Source of the DNA: Solirubrobacteraceae bacterium | Lineage (GTDB): Bacteria; Actinomycetota; Thermoleophilia; Solirubrobacterales; Solirubrobacteraceae | Direction of reading: 5' to 3' | DNA length: 52,582 bases | NCBI GenBank assembly: GCA_017882375.1 | Contig: JADGPP010000014.1 | Coordinates: 1-52,582, forward strand | Shown: positions 9,065 through 19,025 of the stretch, in pieces | Layout of the letters: every line of letters begins with the position of its first letter | Numbering within the stretch: the first letter of the stretch is position 1 | Program-made: the position numbers and the translations under genes | The notes under the pieces: model-generated | The model's database searches: none | What the model saw: the letters and a program-made list of their open reading frames with translations, nothing else | What the model was told of the DNA's origin: nothing

Positions 9065-10584
9065 TGGCTTCCACGCAGACGACAGACCTCGACACCGCCG
9101 CCGGCTCGGCCGCCGCCGCAACCGACACGCGCGACCACGGCCCAGCCGCCCACGACCGCATCGAGCCCTACGTGTGGAAGATCGCAGGCGTGGTGATCCT
9201 CGGGATGATCATGTCGATCCTCGACACGACGATCGTCAACGTCGCGCTGCGCACGCTCGGTCACGACCTGCACAGCTCGATCTCACAGATCCAGTGGGTC
9301 GTGACCGGCTACCTGCTCTCGCTTGCGGCGGTCATCCCGGTCACCGGCTGGGCTGCGCGGCGCTTCGGCGCCAAGCGCGTGTACATGACGTCGCTGGTGC
9401 TGTTCACGGCCGGCTCGGCGCTGTGCGCGGTGGCCGCGTCGACGACCTCGCTGGTGCTCTTCCGCGTGCTGCAGGGAGCGGGCGGCGGGATGATCATGCC
9501 CGTCGGCCAGCTGATCATGGCGCAGGTCGCCGGCCCGCAGCGCATGGGTCGTGTGATGGGCATCGTCTCGATGCCGGCGATGCTCGCGCCGATCCTCGGC
9601 CCGGTCGTCGGCGGGACGATCCTGCAGAACCTGCACTGGTCGTGGATCTTCCTCGTCAACCTGCCGATCGGCGCGATCGCCTTCGTGCTGGCCTGGCGGA
9701 TGCTTCCGCACACCGACTCCGGCGAGGCCGGGCGCCTGGACGTGCTTGGGCTGGCGCTGCTGTCGACGGCCTCGACAACGCTCGTCTACGGCCTCAGTCA
9801 GCTCGGCACGCACAGCAGCCTGACGGCTCCGATCGTCGTCTGGCCGATCGCCATCGCGCTCGTGCTGTCGAGCGTGTTCGTGTGGCATGCGCTGCGCGTC
9901 GAGCGCCCGCTGCTGGACGTGCGCCTGTATGCCAACCGCGTCTTCGGAGCCGCCTCGCTGACCACCTTCGGCCTCGGCGCGGCGCTGTTCGGCGCGATGA
10001 TCCTCGTGCCGCTCTACTACCAGGAAGTGCGCCACGAGAGCGTGATCGTCACCGGGCTGCTCGTCGGCCCCCAAGGCCTGGGAATGCTGCTCGTGATGCC
10101 GCTCACCGGCCGTCTGACGCAGCGCTTCGGCGGCGGCCGGGTTGCTCTGGGCGGCGTGCTCATCCTCTGCCTCGCCACGATCCCGCTGGCGTTCGTCGGC
10201 GCCGGTACCTCGATCGCCTTCATATCGCTCGTGCTGCTGATCCGCGGCGTCGGCATCGGCTTCTCGTTCATGCCGGCGATGACCGCTGCCTTCTCCGCGT
10301 TGCGCCCCGACCAGCTCTCCGACGCCACGCCACAGCTGAACGTGTTGCAGCGGATCGGCGGGGCGATCGGCACGGCGGTCCTCGCCGTGGTGCTGCAGCG
10401 CGCGACCGGCCACGCCCTGATCAAGCCCGCGAGCGCATTTCAGAGCGCCTACTGGTGGTCGGTGGGCATCTGCGTGCTCTCGCTGATCCCCTGCGTCGTG
10501 CTTCTGCGAGCCGAGAACCCGCACGCGCGGCTGAGCCGTGCGGCGGCCAACGCGGAGGCGGCAGCCGAGCCGCTCGGGGTCTGA
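9064..10584 (+). CDS. MFS multidrug efflux transporter, DHA2 (14-TM) family
   Basis: 506 residues with about 14 hydrophobic helices. The DHA2 signature ILDTTIVNVALRTLG is in TM1 (about residues 58-75), followed by a WVVTGYLLSLAAVIPVTGW segment typical of EmrB/QacA-type proton antiporters. The N-terminal ~35 residues are polar and Ala/Thr-rich. Role: proton-driven export of drugs or other hydrophobic compounds across the cytoplasmic membrane. It is followed 8 bp later by a MarR regulator, and its promoter carries a 27-bp palindrome, so it is probably substrate-induced. Confidence 0.88.
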   Translation: MASTQTTDLDTAAGSAAAATDTRDHGPAAHDRIEPYVWKIAGVVILGMIMSILDTTIVNVALRTLGHDLHSSISQIQWVVTGYLLSLAAVIPVTGWAARRFGAKRVYMTSLVLFTAGSALCAVAASTTSLVLFRVLQGAGGGMIMPVGQLIMAQVAGPQRMGRVMGIVSMPAMLAPILGPVVGGTILQNLHWSWIFLVNLPIGAIAFVLAWRMLPHTDSGEAGRLDVLGLALLSTASTTLVYGLSQLGTHSSLTAPIVVWPIAIALVLSSVFVWHALRVERPLLDVRLYANRVFGAASLTTFGLGAALFGAMILVPLYYQEVRHESVIVTGLLVGPQGLGMLLVMPLTGRLTQRFGGGRVALGGVLILCLATIPLAFVGAGTSIAFISLVLLIRGVGIGFSFMPAMTAAFSALRPDQLSDATPQLNVLQRIGGAIGTAVLAVVLQRATGHALIKPASAFQSAYWWSVGICVLSLIPCVVLLRAENPHARLSRAAANAEAAAEPLGV

Positions 10585-10592
10585 GCAGCGCG

Positions 10593-11144
10593 ATGGCCGG
10601 CCCCACCACAGCCAAGCCTAAGCCCGCGGCCGCCCCAGTCGGCGAGCTGAGCCCGCCGCTGGCGGAGCTCGGTCTGGCCTTCCGTCTCGTCTTTCGCACG
10701 CTCAGCCGCCTGCGCGGCCGCGATACGCACCTGCAGGGCTCAGAGCTCAGCCACGCGCAGTTCGAGCTGCTGATCGAGCTCGACGAGCGCGGCGAGCTGC
10801 CCGCCGGCGAGCTCGCGGCGGCCGCGCGCCTGACGCCGGCGACGGTCACGCAGATGCTCGATCACCTGGCCGCTTGCGGGCACGTCGAGCGCCTGCGCTC
10901 GCCGACCGATCGACGCGTCGTCGTGTCGCGTCTGACCGCCCAGGGTCGCGAGAAGATCGCCGCCAAGCGCAGCGCCTGGCAGGGTCGCTGGCAGGACGCG
11001 CTGGGGGATGTTTCCGAGCGCGATCTGCGTGCCGCCACGCGGGTGCTCCAGCGGCTCGGGAAGATGTTCGACGACGCCTCGCCCGGGGCCGGCTGCGACC
11101 CCGTCGTCGACGGCGTGCAAAGCCACTCTCAGAGCCCGCAATAG
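10593..11144 (+). CDS. MarR-family transcriptional regulator
   Basis: 183 residues. A winged-helix domain covers roughly residues 50-130: SHAQFELLIELDERGELPAGELAAAARLTPATVTQMLDHL followed by the wing SPTDRRVVVSRLTAQGR (quoted in parts), both typical of MarR. The N-terminus is Ala/Pro-rich and variable. It is 8 bp downstream of the DHA2 exporter and almost certainly co-transcribed, so it most likely represses the pair by binding the palindrome at 9038-9064. The ligand is not predictable. Confidence 0.85.
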   Translation: MAGPTTAKPKPAAAPVGELSPPLAELGLAFRLVFRTLSRLRGRDTHLQGSELSHAQFELLIELDERGELPAGELAAAARLTPATVTQMLDHLAACGHVERLRSPTDRRVVVSRLTAQGREKIAAKRSAWQGRWQDALGDVSERDLRAATRVLQRLGKMFDDASPGAGCDPVVDGVQSHSQSPQ

Positions 11145-11148
11145 CCGT

Positions 11149-11176
11149 CTGAGAAGGCCAAATCCTCTGCTATAGT
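11149..11176 (+). promoter_or_regulatory. Promoter of fusA-tuf
   Basis: -10 TATAGT (11171-11176) with a weak -35 CTGAGA (11149-11154) at 16-nt spacing, just after the MarR stop. It gives fusA-tuf a promoter independent of rpsL-rpsG. The expected start is at about 11183. Confidence 0.6.
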
Positions 11177-11190
11177 CGGCCCCGTCGCGC

Positions 11191-11259
11191 GTGTGCCCGC
11201 CTCGCTTTGAGCGCCGCTACGACGGAGTCGCAATCAAGATGGAGACCTCGATCAGATAG
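11191..11259 (+). CDS. Candidate leader peptide upstream of fusA
   Basis: A 22-codon frame opening with GTG about 8 nt after the predicted transcript start. It reads MCPPRFERR... and ends ...METSIR-stop; an internal ATG at 11239 would give only METSIR. The last sense codon is AGA, which should be rare in this GC-rich genome, and the stop lies 7 nt before the first arm of the attenuator. The arrangement resembles leader peptides that control transcription attenuation. Too short to prove as coding. Confidence 0.4.
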   Translation: MCPPRFERRYDGVAIKMETSIR

Positions 11260-11265
11260 CGCAGC

Positions 11266-11318
11266 GGACCGGTCCACAAGACCAGTAGCGCGCGTGGACC
11301 CGAGGGGTCCATTTTTTT
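11266..11318 (+). promoter_or_regulatory. Terminator/antiterminator in the fusA leader
   Basis: Terminator: TGGACCC (11295-11301), loop GAG, GGGTCCA (11305-11311), then seven T (11312-11318). Competing pairing: GGTCCAC (11271-11277) is exactly complementary to GTGGACC (11294-11300), which would break the terminator. GGTCC can in turn be sequestered by GGACC at 11266-11270. Four arms in this order are the classic attenuator layout. fusA starts 40 nt downstream. Confidence 0.7.
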
Positions 11319-11358
11319 CGCCCGAACCGCCACCGGTCGCCACCAACCCCACTCACTG

Positions 11359-13461
<2,103 letters not shown>

Positions 13462-13504
13462 GCGGGCAGGCCGGGCAGCACAGAAAGCAAGACTTCAGCA
13501 GCAA

Positions 13505-13562
13505 GCGCCAGTCACCGACTGGCGCAGTTAGATAGATTTCTCAGGTTCGCCCTCACAGGGCG
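13505..13562 (+). promoter_or_regulatory. Two hairpins in the fusA-tuf spacer
   Basis: GCGCCAGTC-ACC-GACTGGCGC (13505-13525) is a perfect 9-bp stem with a 3-nt loop; CGCCCT-CAC-AGGGCG (13548-13562) is a 6-bp stem. Neither has a U-tract, so mRNA processing, stability or partial termination between fusA and tuf is more likely than full termination. tuf begins 32 nt after the second. Confidence 0.5.
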
Positions 13563-13594
13563 GACATACAAGTCGATATAGGAGCGAACCAAAA

Positions 13595-14779
13595 GTGGCG
13601 AAGGAGAAGTTCGAGCGCGACAAGCCGCACGTCAACGTCGGGACCATCGGTCACATCGACCATGGAAAGACGACGCTGACCGCTGCCATCACGACGGTGC
13701 TGGCCGAGAAGGGCGGCGCCGAAGCCCGCACCTTCGCGGAGATCGACAACGCTCCTGAGGAGAAGGAACGCGGCATCACGATCGCCACGTCGCACGTCGA
13801 GTACCAGACCGAGAACCGGCACTACGCGCACGTCGACTGCCCTGGGCACGCCGACTACGTGAAGAACATGATCACGGGCGCCGCGCAGATGGACGGCGCG
13901 ATCCTCGTCGTCTCCGCCGCCGACGGCCCGATGCCGCAGACGCGCGAGCACATCCTGCTTGCCCGCCAGGTCGGCGTGCCGTACATCGTCGTGTTCCTCA
14001 ACAAGGCGGACATGGTCGACGACGACGAGCTGCTGGAGCTGGTCGAGGTCGAGGTTCGCGAGCTGCTCAGCGAATACGACTTCCCCGGCGACGACATCCC
14101 CTTCATCACGGGCTCGGCGCTGAAGGCGCTGGAAGGCGACGAGGCCTATAAGGAGAAGATCATCGAGCTCGCGGCGGCGCTGGACACGTACATCCCCGAG
14201 CCGGTGCGCGAGCTGGACAAGCCGTTTCTGATGCCGGTCGAGGACGTCTTCTCGATCACCGGCCGCGGCACGGTTGCCACGGGCCGCATCGAGCAGGGGA
14301 TCGTCAACACGGGCGACACGGTGGAAATCGTTGGCGTGCACGACTCGACCTCGACGGTCGTCACGGGCGTTGAGATGTTCCGCAAGATCCTCGACCAGGG
14401 TCAGGCCGGCGACAACGTCGGTTGTCTGCTGCGTGGAACCAAGCGCGAGGAGATCGAGCGCGGCCAGGTGCTGTGCAAGCCCGGCTCGATCACGCCGCAC
14501 ACGAAGTACAAGGCCGAGGTCTATGTCCTGAAGAAGGAGGAGGGTGGCCGCCACACGCCGTTCTTCACGGGCTACCGGCCGCAGTTCTACTTCCGCACCA
14601 CCGACGTCACCGGCGTGGCGAAGCTGCCCGAGGGCGTCGAGATGGTCATGCCCGGCGACAACGTCCAGATGGACATCGAGCTGATTCAGCCGATCGCCAT
14701 GGACCAGGGCCTGCGCTTCGCCATCAGGGAGGGCGGTCGCACGGTCGGCTCTGGCGTTGTGACGGAGATCATCGAGTAG
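13595..14779 (+). CDS. tuf: Elongation factor Tu
   Basis: 394 residues; delivers aminoacyl-tRNA to the ribosome as a GTP complex. The GTG start has an upstream AGGAG and gives the typical [27 protein letters not shown]-like N-terminus. G motifs: [21 protein letters not shown] and NKADMVD (Ala replaces the Cys of the common NKCD). Domains II and III are complete, with the GGRHTPFF kirromycin-region segment. A UUCG-capped hairpin follows the stop codon. Confidence 0.98.
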   Translation: MAKEKFERDKPHVNVGTIGHIDHGKTTLTAAITTVLAEKGGAEARTFAEIDNAPEEKERGITIATSHVEYQTENRHYAHVDCPGHADYVKNMITGAAQMDGAILVVSAADGPMPQTREHILLARQVGVPYIVVFLNKADMVDDDELLELVEVEVRELLSEYDFPGDDIPFITGSALKALEGDEAYKEKIIELAAALDTYIPEPVRELDKPFLMPVEDVFSITGRGTVATGRIEQGIVNTGDTVEIVGVHDSTSTVVTGVEMFRKILDQGQAGDNVGCLLRGTKREEIERGQVLCKPGSITPHTKYKAEVYVLKKEEGGRHTPFFTGYRPQFYFRTTDVTGVAKLPEGVEMVMPGDNVQMDIELIQPIAMDQGLRFAIREGGRTVGSGVVTEIIE

Positions 14780-14783
14780 CAGC

Positions 14784-14803
14784 CGCCGCCCTTCGGGGCG
14801 GCG
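14784..14803 (+). terminator. Terminator hairpin after tuf
   Basis: CGCCGCCC (14784-14791), UUCG tetraloop, GGGCGGCG (14796-14803), then TTTC. An 8-bp GC stem with a stable tetraloop and a short T run, 5 nt after the tuf stop codon. It ends the fusA-tuf transcript ahead of the S10 operon. Confidence 0.8.
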
Positions 14804-15034
14804 TTTCATTGGCAGTCCGATACGACTAACAAAGCCTCCCGCAAGGGGTGGTGGCGAGCAGGAGGGCGGATTCCTCACCCGGAAGCCGCTTTTACTCATC
14901 ACCCGGGAGGGGCTCCGGCGGGAGTTCGCTGCGCCGCTGGAGACGCCGAGCAGCCCAGACAGCAGTGCCGCAGCGAGTAGACACCACAGACCAGACCAAG
15001 ACGAATCACAGACAAGAGAGCGCAAACAACTTCC

Positions 15035-15361
15035 ATGGCATCTGCCACCCAGAACAAGATCCGCATCCGCCTGAAGGCGTATGACACCTCGGCGATCGAG
15101 TCGGCGGCGAAGGAGATCGTCGAGACGGCGACGCGCACCGGCGCGACCGTCTCCGGTCCCGTGCCGTTGCCTACCGAAAAGAACGTCTACTGCGTGATCC
15201 GCTCGCCGTTCAAGGACAAGGACTCGCGCGAGCACTTCGAGATCCGCACGCACAAGCGCCTGATCGACATCCACCAGCCGACGCCGAAGACGGTCGACTC
15301 CCTCCAGCGCCTGGATCATCTCCCGGCCGGTGTGGACATCGAGATCCGCCTGGCCACCTGA
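15035..15361 (+). CDS. rpsJ: 30S ribosomal protein S10
   Basis: 108 residues, standard length; also NusE, the antitermination partner of Nus[24 protein letters not shown] and [19 protein letters not shown] are characteristic (quoted in parts). First gene of the S10 operon. The 231 bp between the tuf terminator and this ATG contain no gene and must hold the S10 promoter and leader, but I could not identify a clear -10/-35 pair. Confidence 0.97.
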   Translation: MASATQNKIRIRLKAYDTSAIESAAKEIVETATRTGATVSGPVPLPTEKNVYCVIRSPFKDKDSREHFEIRTHKRLIDIHQPTPKTVDSLQRLDHLPAGVDIEIRLAT

Positions 15362-15392
15362 CCCTCTACCGCTCTCTGCTCAACCGCTTGCA

Positions 15393-16010
15393 ATGTCCGC
15401 CATCCTCGCCAAGAAGCTCGGCATGACACAGGTCTTCCAGGAGGACGGAAGCGTCGCGCGCGTGACTGTGCTGCAGGCCGGGCCTTGCCCGGTGACGGCG
15501 ATCCGCTCGCCTGAGCGCGACGGCTACAACGCGTTGCAGCTGGCGTTCGGGCAGAGCAAGGAGAAGCACCTGACGAAAGCCGAGCTCGGCCACCTGCGCA
15601 AGGCCGACGCGCCGCCGCTGCGCCACGTCGTCGAGTTCCGCGACGAGGCTGGCGAGCTGCAGGTCGGCGAGAGCGTGACCGTCGAGTCCTTCGAGGTGGG
15701 CGCTCGTGTGAAGATCTCCGGCGTCTCCAAGGGCAAGGGCTTTCAGGGCACGATCAAGCGACACAACTTCGCCAGCGGCCCCAAGTCGCACGGTTCGCAC
15801 AACAAGCGCGCGCCGGGCTCGATCGGCGCGTCGGCGACGCCCTCGCGCGTGCACAAGGGCATCCGCGGACCGGGCCAGATGGGCAACAAGCGCGTGACCC
15901 AGCCGGGCCTGGAGATCGTCTCGATCGACACCAAGGAGAACCTGCTGCTCGTTCGCGGCTCGGTGCCGGGTCCGCGCGGCGGCGTGGTGGAGGTGCGTAG
16001 CAATGCCTGA
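15393..16010 (+). CDS. rplC: 50S ribosomal protein L3
   Basis: 205 residues with start ATG at 15393 (MSAILAKKLGMTQVF). The frame is open further upstream, but only from this ATG does it match the family. The internal loop segment KGFQGTIKRHNFASGPKSHGS and GQMGNKRVTQPGLEIV are typical of L3, whose loop reaches the peptidyl-transferase centre. The start lacks a clear Shine-Dalgarno sequence. It overlaps rplD by 8 bp. Confidence 0.97.
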   Translation: MSAILAKKLGMTQVFQEDGSVARVTVLQAGPCPVTAIRSPERDGYNALQLAFGQSKEKHLTKAELGHLRKADAPPLRHVVEFRDEAGELQVGESVTVESFEVGARVKISGVSKGKGFQGTIKRHNFASGPKSHGSHNKRAPGSIGASATPSRVHKGIRGPGQMGNKRVTQPGLEIVSIDTKENLLLVRGSVPGPRGGVVEVRSNA

Positions 16011-16668
16011 CGCCCCCGTGCTCGGTGCTGGCCGATCTTCGATCGGTAAGAAGGTCAAACTCGATGATGGCGCCTTCGGCGCGAGCTTTCGTGGTCCGCT
16101 GGTGCACCAGAGCGTGCGTGCCGAGCAGGCCGCGCGCAGGCGCGGCACGGCGGCGACGAAGACGCGCGCGATGGTCTCCGGCGGCGGCGCCAAGCCGTGG
16201 CGCCAGAAGGGCACCGGCCGCGCCCGCGCCGGCTCCAGCCGCTCGCCGATCTGGACGGGCGGCGGCGTGGCCTTCGGCCCGCAGCCGCGCTCGTACACGT
16301 TCAAGGTCAACCGCAAGGAGCAGCGCGCGGCGCTGCGCAGCGCGCTGTCGCTGCACGCCGAGCGCCGCTCGCTTGCGATCCTCGACGTGGGCGCCTTCGA
16401 GGCGCCCAAGACGCGCCAGGCCTTCGACCTGCTCGACGACTGGGCACAGAGCGGCCCGACGCTCGTCGTGCTCGCGCCCGAGGAGTCCGCGGCGGCGCTG
16501 TCCTTTCGCAACCTCACCCGCGTGGCCGTGCTGAGCGCCGCCGACGTGGGCGTGACCGATCTTCTCGCCGCGGCCTCGCTGCTGGTCTCCGAGGCCGCGC
16601 TGGCAGAGCTCACGGCGCGTGTCGCCCATCAGTCCGCGCGCCGCGGCGCCGAGGAGGCCAAGGCCTGA
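16003..16668 (+). CDS. rplD: 50S ribosomal protein L4
   Basis: 221 residues. The extended loop KPWRQKGTGRARAGSSRSP (about residues 64-85), which lines the peptide exit tunnel, is intact. In other bacteria L4 can autoregulate the S10 operon; whether it does so here is not visible. The start overlaps rplC by 8 bp, and the stop overlaps the rplW ATG (TGATG). The 5' codons contain the 21-bp sequence also found after rplQ (see findings). Confidence 0.97.
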   Translation: MPDAPVLGAGRSSIGKKVKLDDGAFGASFRGPLVHQSVRAEQAARRRGTAATKTRAMVSGGGAKPWRQKGTGRARAGSSRSPIWTGGGVAFGPQPRSYTFKVNRKEQRAALRSALSLHAERRSLAILDVGAFEAPKTRQAFDLLDDWAQSGPTLVVLAPEESAAALSFRNLTRVAVLSAADVGVTDLLAAASLLVSEAALAELTARVAHQSARRGAEEAKA

Positions 16669-16967
16669 TGGATCACTCACAGGTGATCATCCGCCCGGTC
16701 GTCTCGGAGAAGAGCTACGTGCTCTCTGCGCTGCACCGCTACACCTTCCGCGTGCACCACGAAGCGCACAAGACGCAGATCCGCCAGGCCGTCGAGGCGC
16801 TGTTCGACGTCCACGTCGTCGAGGTGCGCACGTCGACGGTCAAGTCCAAGCCCAAGCGCCGCGGCACCACGACCGGGCGCACGCGTACGTGGAAGAAGGC
16901 CATCGTGCAGGTGCGCGAGGGCGAGTCCATCCCGATCTTCCAGGGCCTCGCGGCCGTGGACTCGTAG
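16668..16967 (+). CDS. rplW: 50S ribosomal protein L23
   Basis: 99 residues from the ATG at 16668, whose A is the last base of the rplD stop. IIRPVVSEKSYVL and the KSKPKRRGTTTGRTRTWKKA loop (part) identify L23, the tunnel-exit docking site for trigger factor and SRP. The frame is open far upstream, but that is a shadow of rplD. Confidence 0.97.
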   Translation: MDHSQVIIRPVVSEKSYVLSALHRYTFRVHHEAHKTQIRQAVEALFDVHVVEVRTSTVKSKPKRRGTTTGRTRTWKKAIVQVREGESIPIFQGLAAVDS

Positions 16968-16976
16968 GAGCCAGCT

Positions 16977-17822
16977 ATGCCCATTCGCAAGCCCAAGCCC
17001 ACGAGCCCCGGTATGCGCTTCGTGTCCTACCCGGACTTCGCCGAGGTCACCAAGTCAAAGCCCGAGAAGACGCTCGTCGAAGGGCTGAAGAAGAGCGGCG
17101 GGCGCAACGCGCACGGGCGCAAGACCTCGCGCCATCGCGGCGGCGGTGCCAAGCGCGCCTACCGCCGGATCGACTTCAAGCGCCGCAAGGACGGTGTCGA
17201 CGCGAAGGTCGCGGCGATCGAGTACGACCCCAACCGCTCGGCCTACATCGCGCTGCTGCACTACGTCGACGGCGAGAAGCGCTACATCCTCGCGCCGCAG
17301 CGGCTGACCGTCGGCATGACTGTCTCCTCCGGCGACACGGCCGAAGTCTTCGTTGGCAACTGCATGGCGCTCGAGCGCATGCCGGTCGGCACGGTGATCC
17401 ACAACGTCGAGCTGCAGCCGGGGCGCGGCGGTCAGATGGCGCGCTCGGCCGGCGCCGCCGTTCAGCTGATGGCCAAGGACGGCGAGATGGCGACCCTGCG
17501 CCTGCCCTCGGGCGAGATGCGCATGGTGCGTGCCGAGTGCCGCGCCACGGTCGGCACGCTCGGCAACGCCGAGCACCAGAACGTGAAGATCGGCAAGGCC
17601 GGGCGCAAGCGCCACATGGGCGTGCGCCCGCAGACGCGCGGCACGGCGATGAACCCTGTCGACCACCCGCACGGCGGCGGCGAGGGCTCGACGACGGCCG
17701 GTCGCCACCCGGTCACGCCGTGGGGCGTGCCGACGCTCGGCTACCGCACGCGCAAGAAGAACAAGGGCTCCGACGCATACATCGTGCGCGGCAGACGACG
17801 TGGAAAGGGCAAGCAGCGATGA
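16977..17822 (+). CDS. rplB: 50S ribosomal protein L2
   Basis: 281 residues, with GGAG 5 nt or so before the [18 protein letters not shown], the [23 protein letters not shown] segment and [13 protein letters not shown], with the catalytic-centre-proximal histidine, are all present. Required for subunit association and peptidyl-transferase assembly. The stop codon directly abuts repeat copy B, which separates it from rpsS by 169 bp, unusually far for this operon. Confidence 0.98.
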   Translation: MPIRKPKPTSPGMRFVSYPDFAEVTKSKPEKTLVEGLKKSGGRNAHGRKTSRHRGGGAKRAYRRIDFKRRKDGVDAKVAAIEYDPNRSAYIALLHYVDGEKRYILAPQRLTVGMTVSSGDTAEVFVGNCMALERMPVGTVIHNVELQPGRGGQMARSAGAAVQLMAKDGEMATLRLPSGEMRMVRAECRATVGTLGNAEHQNVKIGKAGRKRHMGVRPQTRGTAMNPVDHPHGGGEGSTTAGRHPVTPWGVPTLGYRTRKKNKGSDAYIVRGRRRGKGKQR

Positions 17823-17968
17823 CCACGCACACGCATGGCGGCGCCGGATCGGCGTCCTCGATCGCTCATGTACCGAAGCCGGGCGACACTCGCTCCGCTC
17901 GCATCCCCGTTTCGGCCAGCACATTTCGCTCACTGCGTCCTTGCCCGGCTTGCCCTGCGTGTGCGTGG
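17823..17968 (+). repeat. Structured intergenic repeat, copy B (rplB-rpsS)
   Basis: Perfect 13-bp terminal inverted repeat CCACGCACACGCA (17823-17835) / TGCGTGTGCGTGG (17956-17968), beginning at the base after the rplB stop. Inside it, GCCGG pairs with CCGGC and GGC with GCC. This copy has a longer centre (about 45 bp more), where ATGT/ACAT and CCGAA/TTCGG still pair. Shared blocks: GGCGTCCTCG and CTGCGTCCTTGCC. Confidence 0.75.
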
Positions 17969-17991
17969 GAGCGCGAGAGGGAGGAACAGCG

Positions 17992-18264
17992 ATGAGTCGC
18001 TCCAGCAAGAAGGGTCCGTGGGTGGAAGAGCGCTTGATGAACCGCATCGAAGCGCTGAACACCGCCAACAACAAGAAAATGCTGCGCACGTGGTCGCGCG
18101 CGTCGACGATCTTCCCGGAGATGGTCGGCCACACGATCGCCGTGCACGACGGCAAGAAGCACGTTCCCGTGTTCATCAGCGAGTCGATGGTCGGGCACAA
18201 GCTCGGCGAGTTCGCGCCCACGCGCATGTTCCGCGGTCACGCCGGCTCCGGGCGGGTCAGATGA
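17992..18264 (+). CDS. rpsS: 30S ribosomal protein S19
   Basis: 90 residues; the ATG at 17992 is preceded by [23 protein letters not shown], the [19 protein letters not shown] region and [14 protein letters not shown] are diagnostic. Binds the 30S head next to S13. Flanked on both sides by structured repeats (copies B and C), so this small gene is isolated by about 170 and 133 bp in an otherwise tightly packed operon. Confidence 0.97.
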   Translation: MSRSSKKGPWVEERLMNRIEALNTANNKKMLRTWSRASTIFPEMVGHTIAVHDGKKHVPVFISESMVGHKLGEFAPTRMFRGHAGSGRVR

Positions 18265-18265
18265 G

Positions 18266-18367
18266 CCTGAGCACGCATGGCGGCGCCGGATCGGCGTCCT
18301 CGGTCGCTCGCGTGCAAAGCACGCCACGCTCCCTGCGTCCTTGCCCGGCTTGCCCTGCGACCTCAGG
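18266..18367 (+). repeat. Structured intergenic repeat, copy C (rpsS-rplV)
   Basis: Starts 2 nt after the rpsS stop. Outer arms pair as CCTGAG/CTCAGG (18266-18271, 18362-18367) and CGCA/TGCG (18274-18277, 18356-18359). Inner arms are GGC/GCC and GCCGG (18285-18289)/CCGGC (18345-18349). The centre hairpin is GCGTGC-AAA-GCACGC (18310-18324). About 80 of the 100 positions match copy B where the two align, by eye. Confidence 0.75.
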
Positions 18368-18397
18368 ACGGCCGGGTTCGTTTCCGGAGGTGCTGGC

Positions 18398-19015
18398 ATG
18401 ACCGCCGAGCAGGAGAAGGACGACGTGACGCCGGCGGACGCGCCCGAGGCCAAGAAACCGGCCGCGAAGAAAGCTGTGAGGAAACCGGCCAAAGCGGCGG
18501 CCAAAGCCGACACGAAGGCCGCCGACGCCAAAGCCGCCGAGGGCAAGGAACCGGCCGCGAAAAAAGCTGCCAAGAAACCGGCCGCCGCGAAAGAGCCGGC
18601 GGCAAGCGAGAAGAAAGAGCGCTCCAAAGCCGCCGCCAAACCGGCGCGTCGCAGGGTCGTGCGCGCGCACGCCCGCTACGTGCGCACCTCTGCGCGCAAG
18701 GCGCGCATGGTCTGCGGGCACCTGCGCGGCAAGTCCGTGCAGGAGGCGCGCGCTATCCTCGCATTCACTCCTCGTGAGGTGGCGCGCGACTGGAGCAAGC
18801 TGCTCGAGTCGGCAGTGGCGAACGCCGAGAGCAACCACGAGTTGCTCGAGGACGATCTGATCGTCCGTGAGGCCTACGCCGACGAGGGGCCGACGATCAA
18901 GCGCTTTCGCCCGCGCGCGATGGGCCGCGCGACGCCGATTCGCAAGCGCACCAGCCACCTGACGATCGCACTGACCACCGACACCGCGCAGCGCACAACC
19001 AAGAGAAACGGCTAG
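18398..19015 (+). CDS. rplV: 50S ribosomal protein L22 with Lys/Ala-rich N-terminal extension
   Basis: 205 residues from the ATG at 18398, which has GGAGG 7 nt upstream. Residues 88-205 are an ordinary L22 ([21 protein letters not shown]; the NAESNHEL region). Residues 1-87 are a disordered-looking Ala/Lys/Pro stretch with repeated KKPAAKKA-type motifs, like histone H1 tails. L22 lines the exit tunnel and its N-terminus faces the solvent side. The extension has the same codon style as the core, so a frame error is unlikely. Confidence 0.95.
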   Translation: MTAEQEKDDVTPADAPEAKKPAAKKAVRKPAKAAAKADTKAADAKAAEGKEPAAKKAAKKPAAAKEPAASEKKERSKAAAKPARRRVVRAHARYVRTSARKARMVCGHLRGKSVQEARAILAFTPREVARDWSKLLESAVANAESNHELLEDDLIVREAYADEGPTIKRFRPRAMGRATPIRKRTSHLTIALTTDTAQRTTKRNG

Positions 19016-19025
19016 AGAGACAGGT

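Noticed and set aside
8892-9161. Minus-strand frame upstream of the MFS gene ending in MIGWVKA
   Set aside because: It runs across the MFS promoter and operator. The last ~40 codons (FCHPEDLRAGLRRLEAELRA) have coding-like composition and could be a gene remnant, but no start or family was found.
17835-18401. Plus-strand open frames joining the repeats to rpsS or rplV
   Set aside because: They are out of frame with the ribosomal proteins or lack ribosome sites; the family-matching starts at 17992 and 18398 have good GGAGG-type sites.
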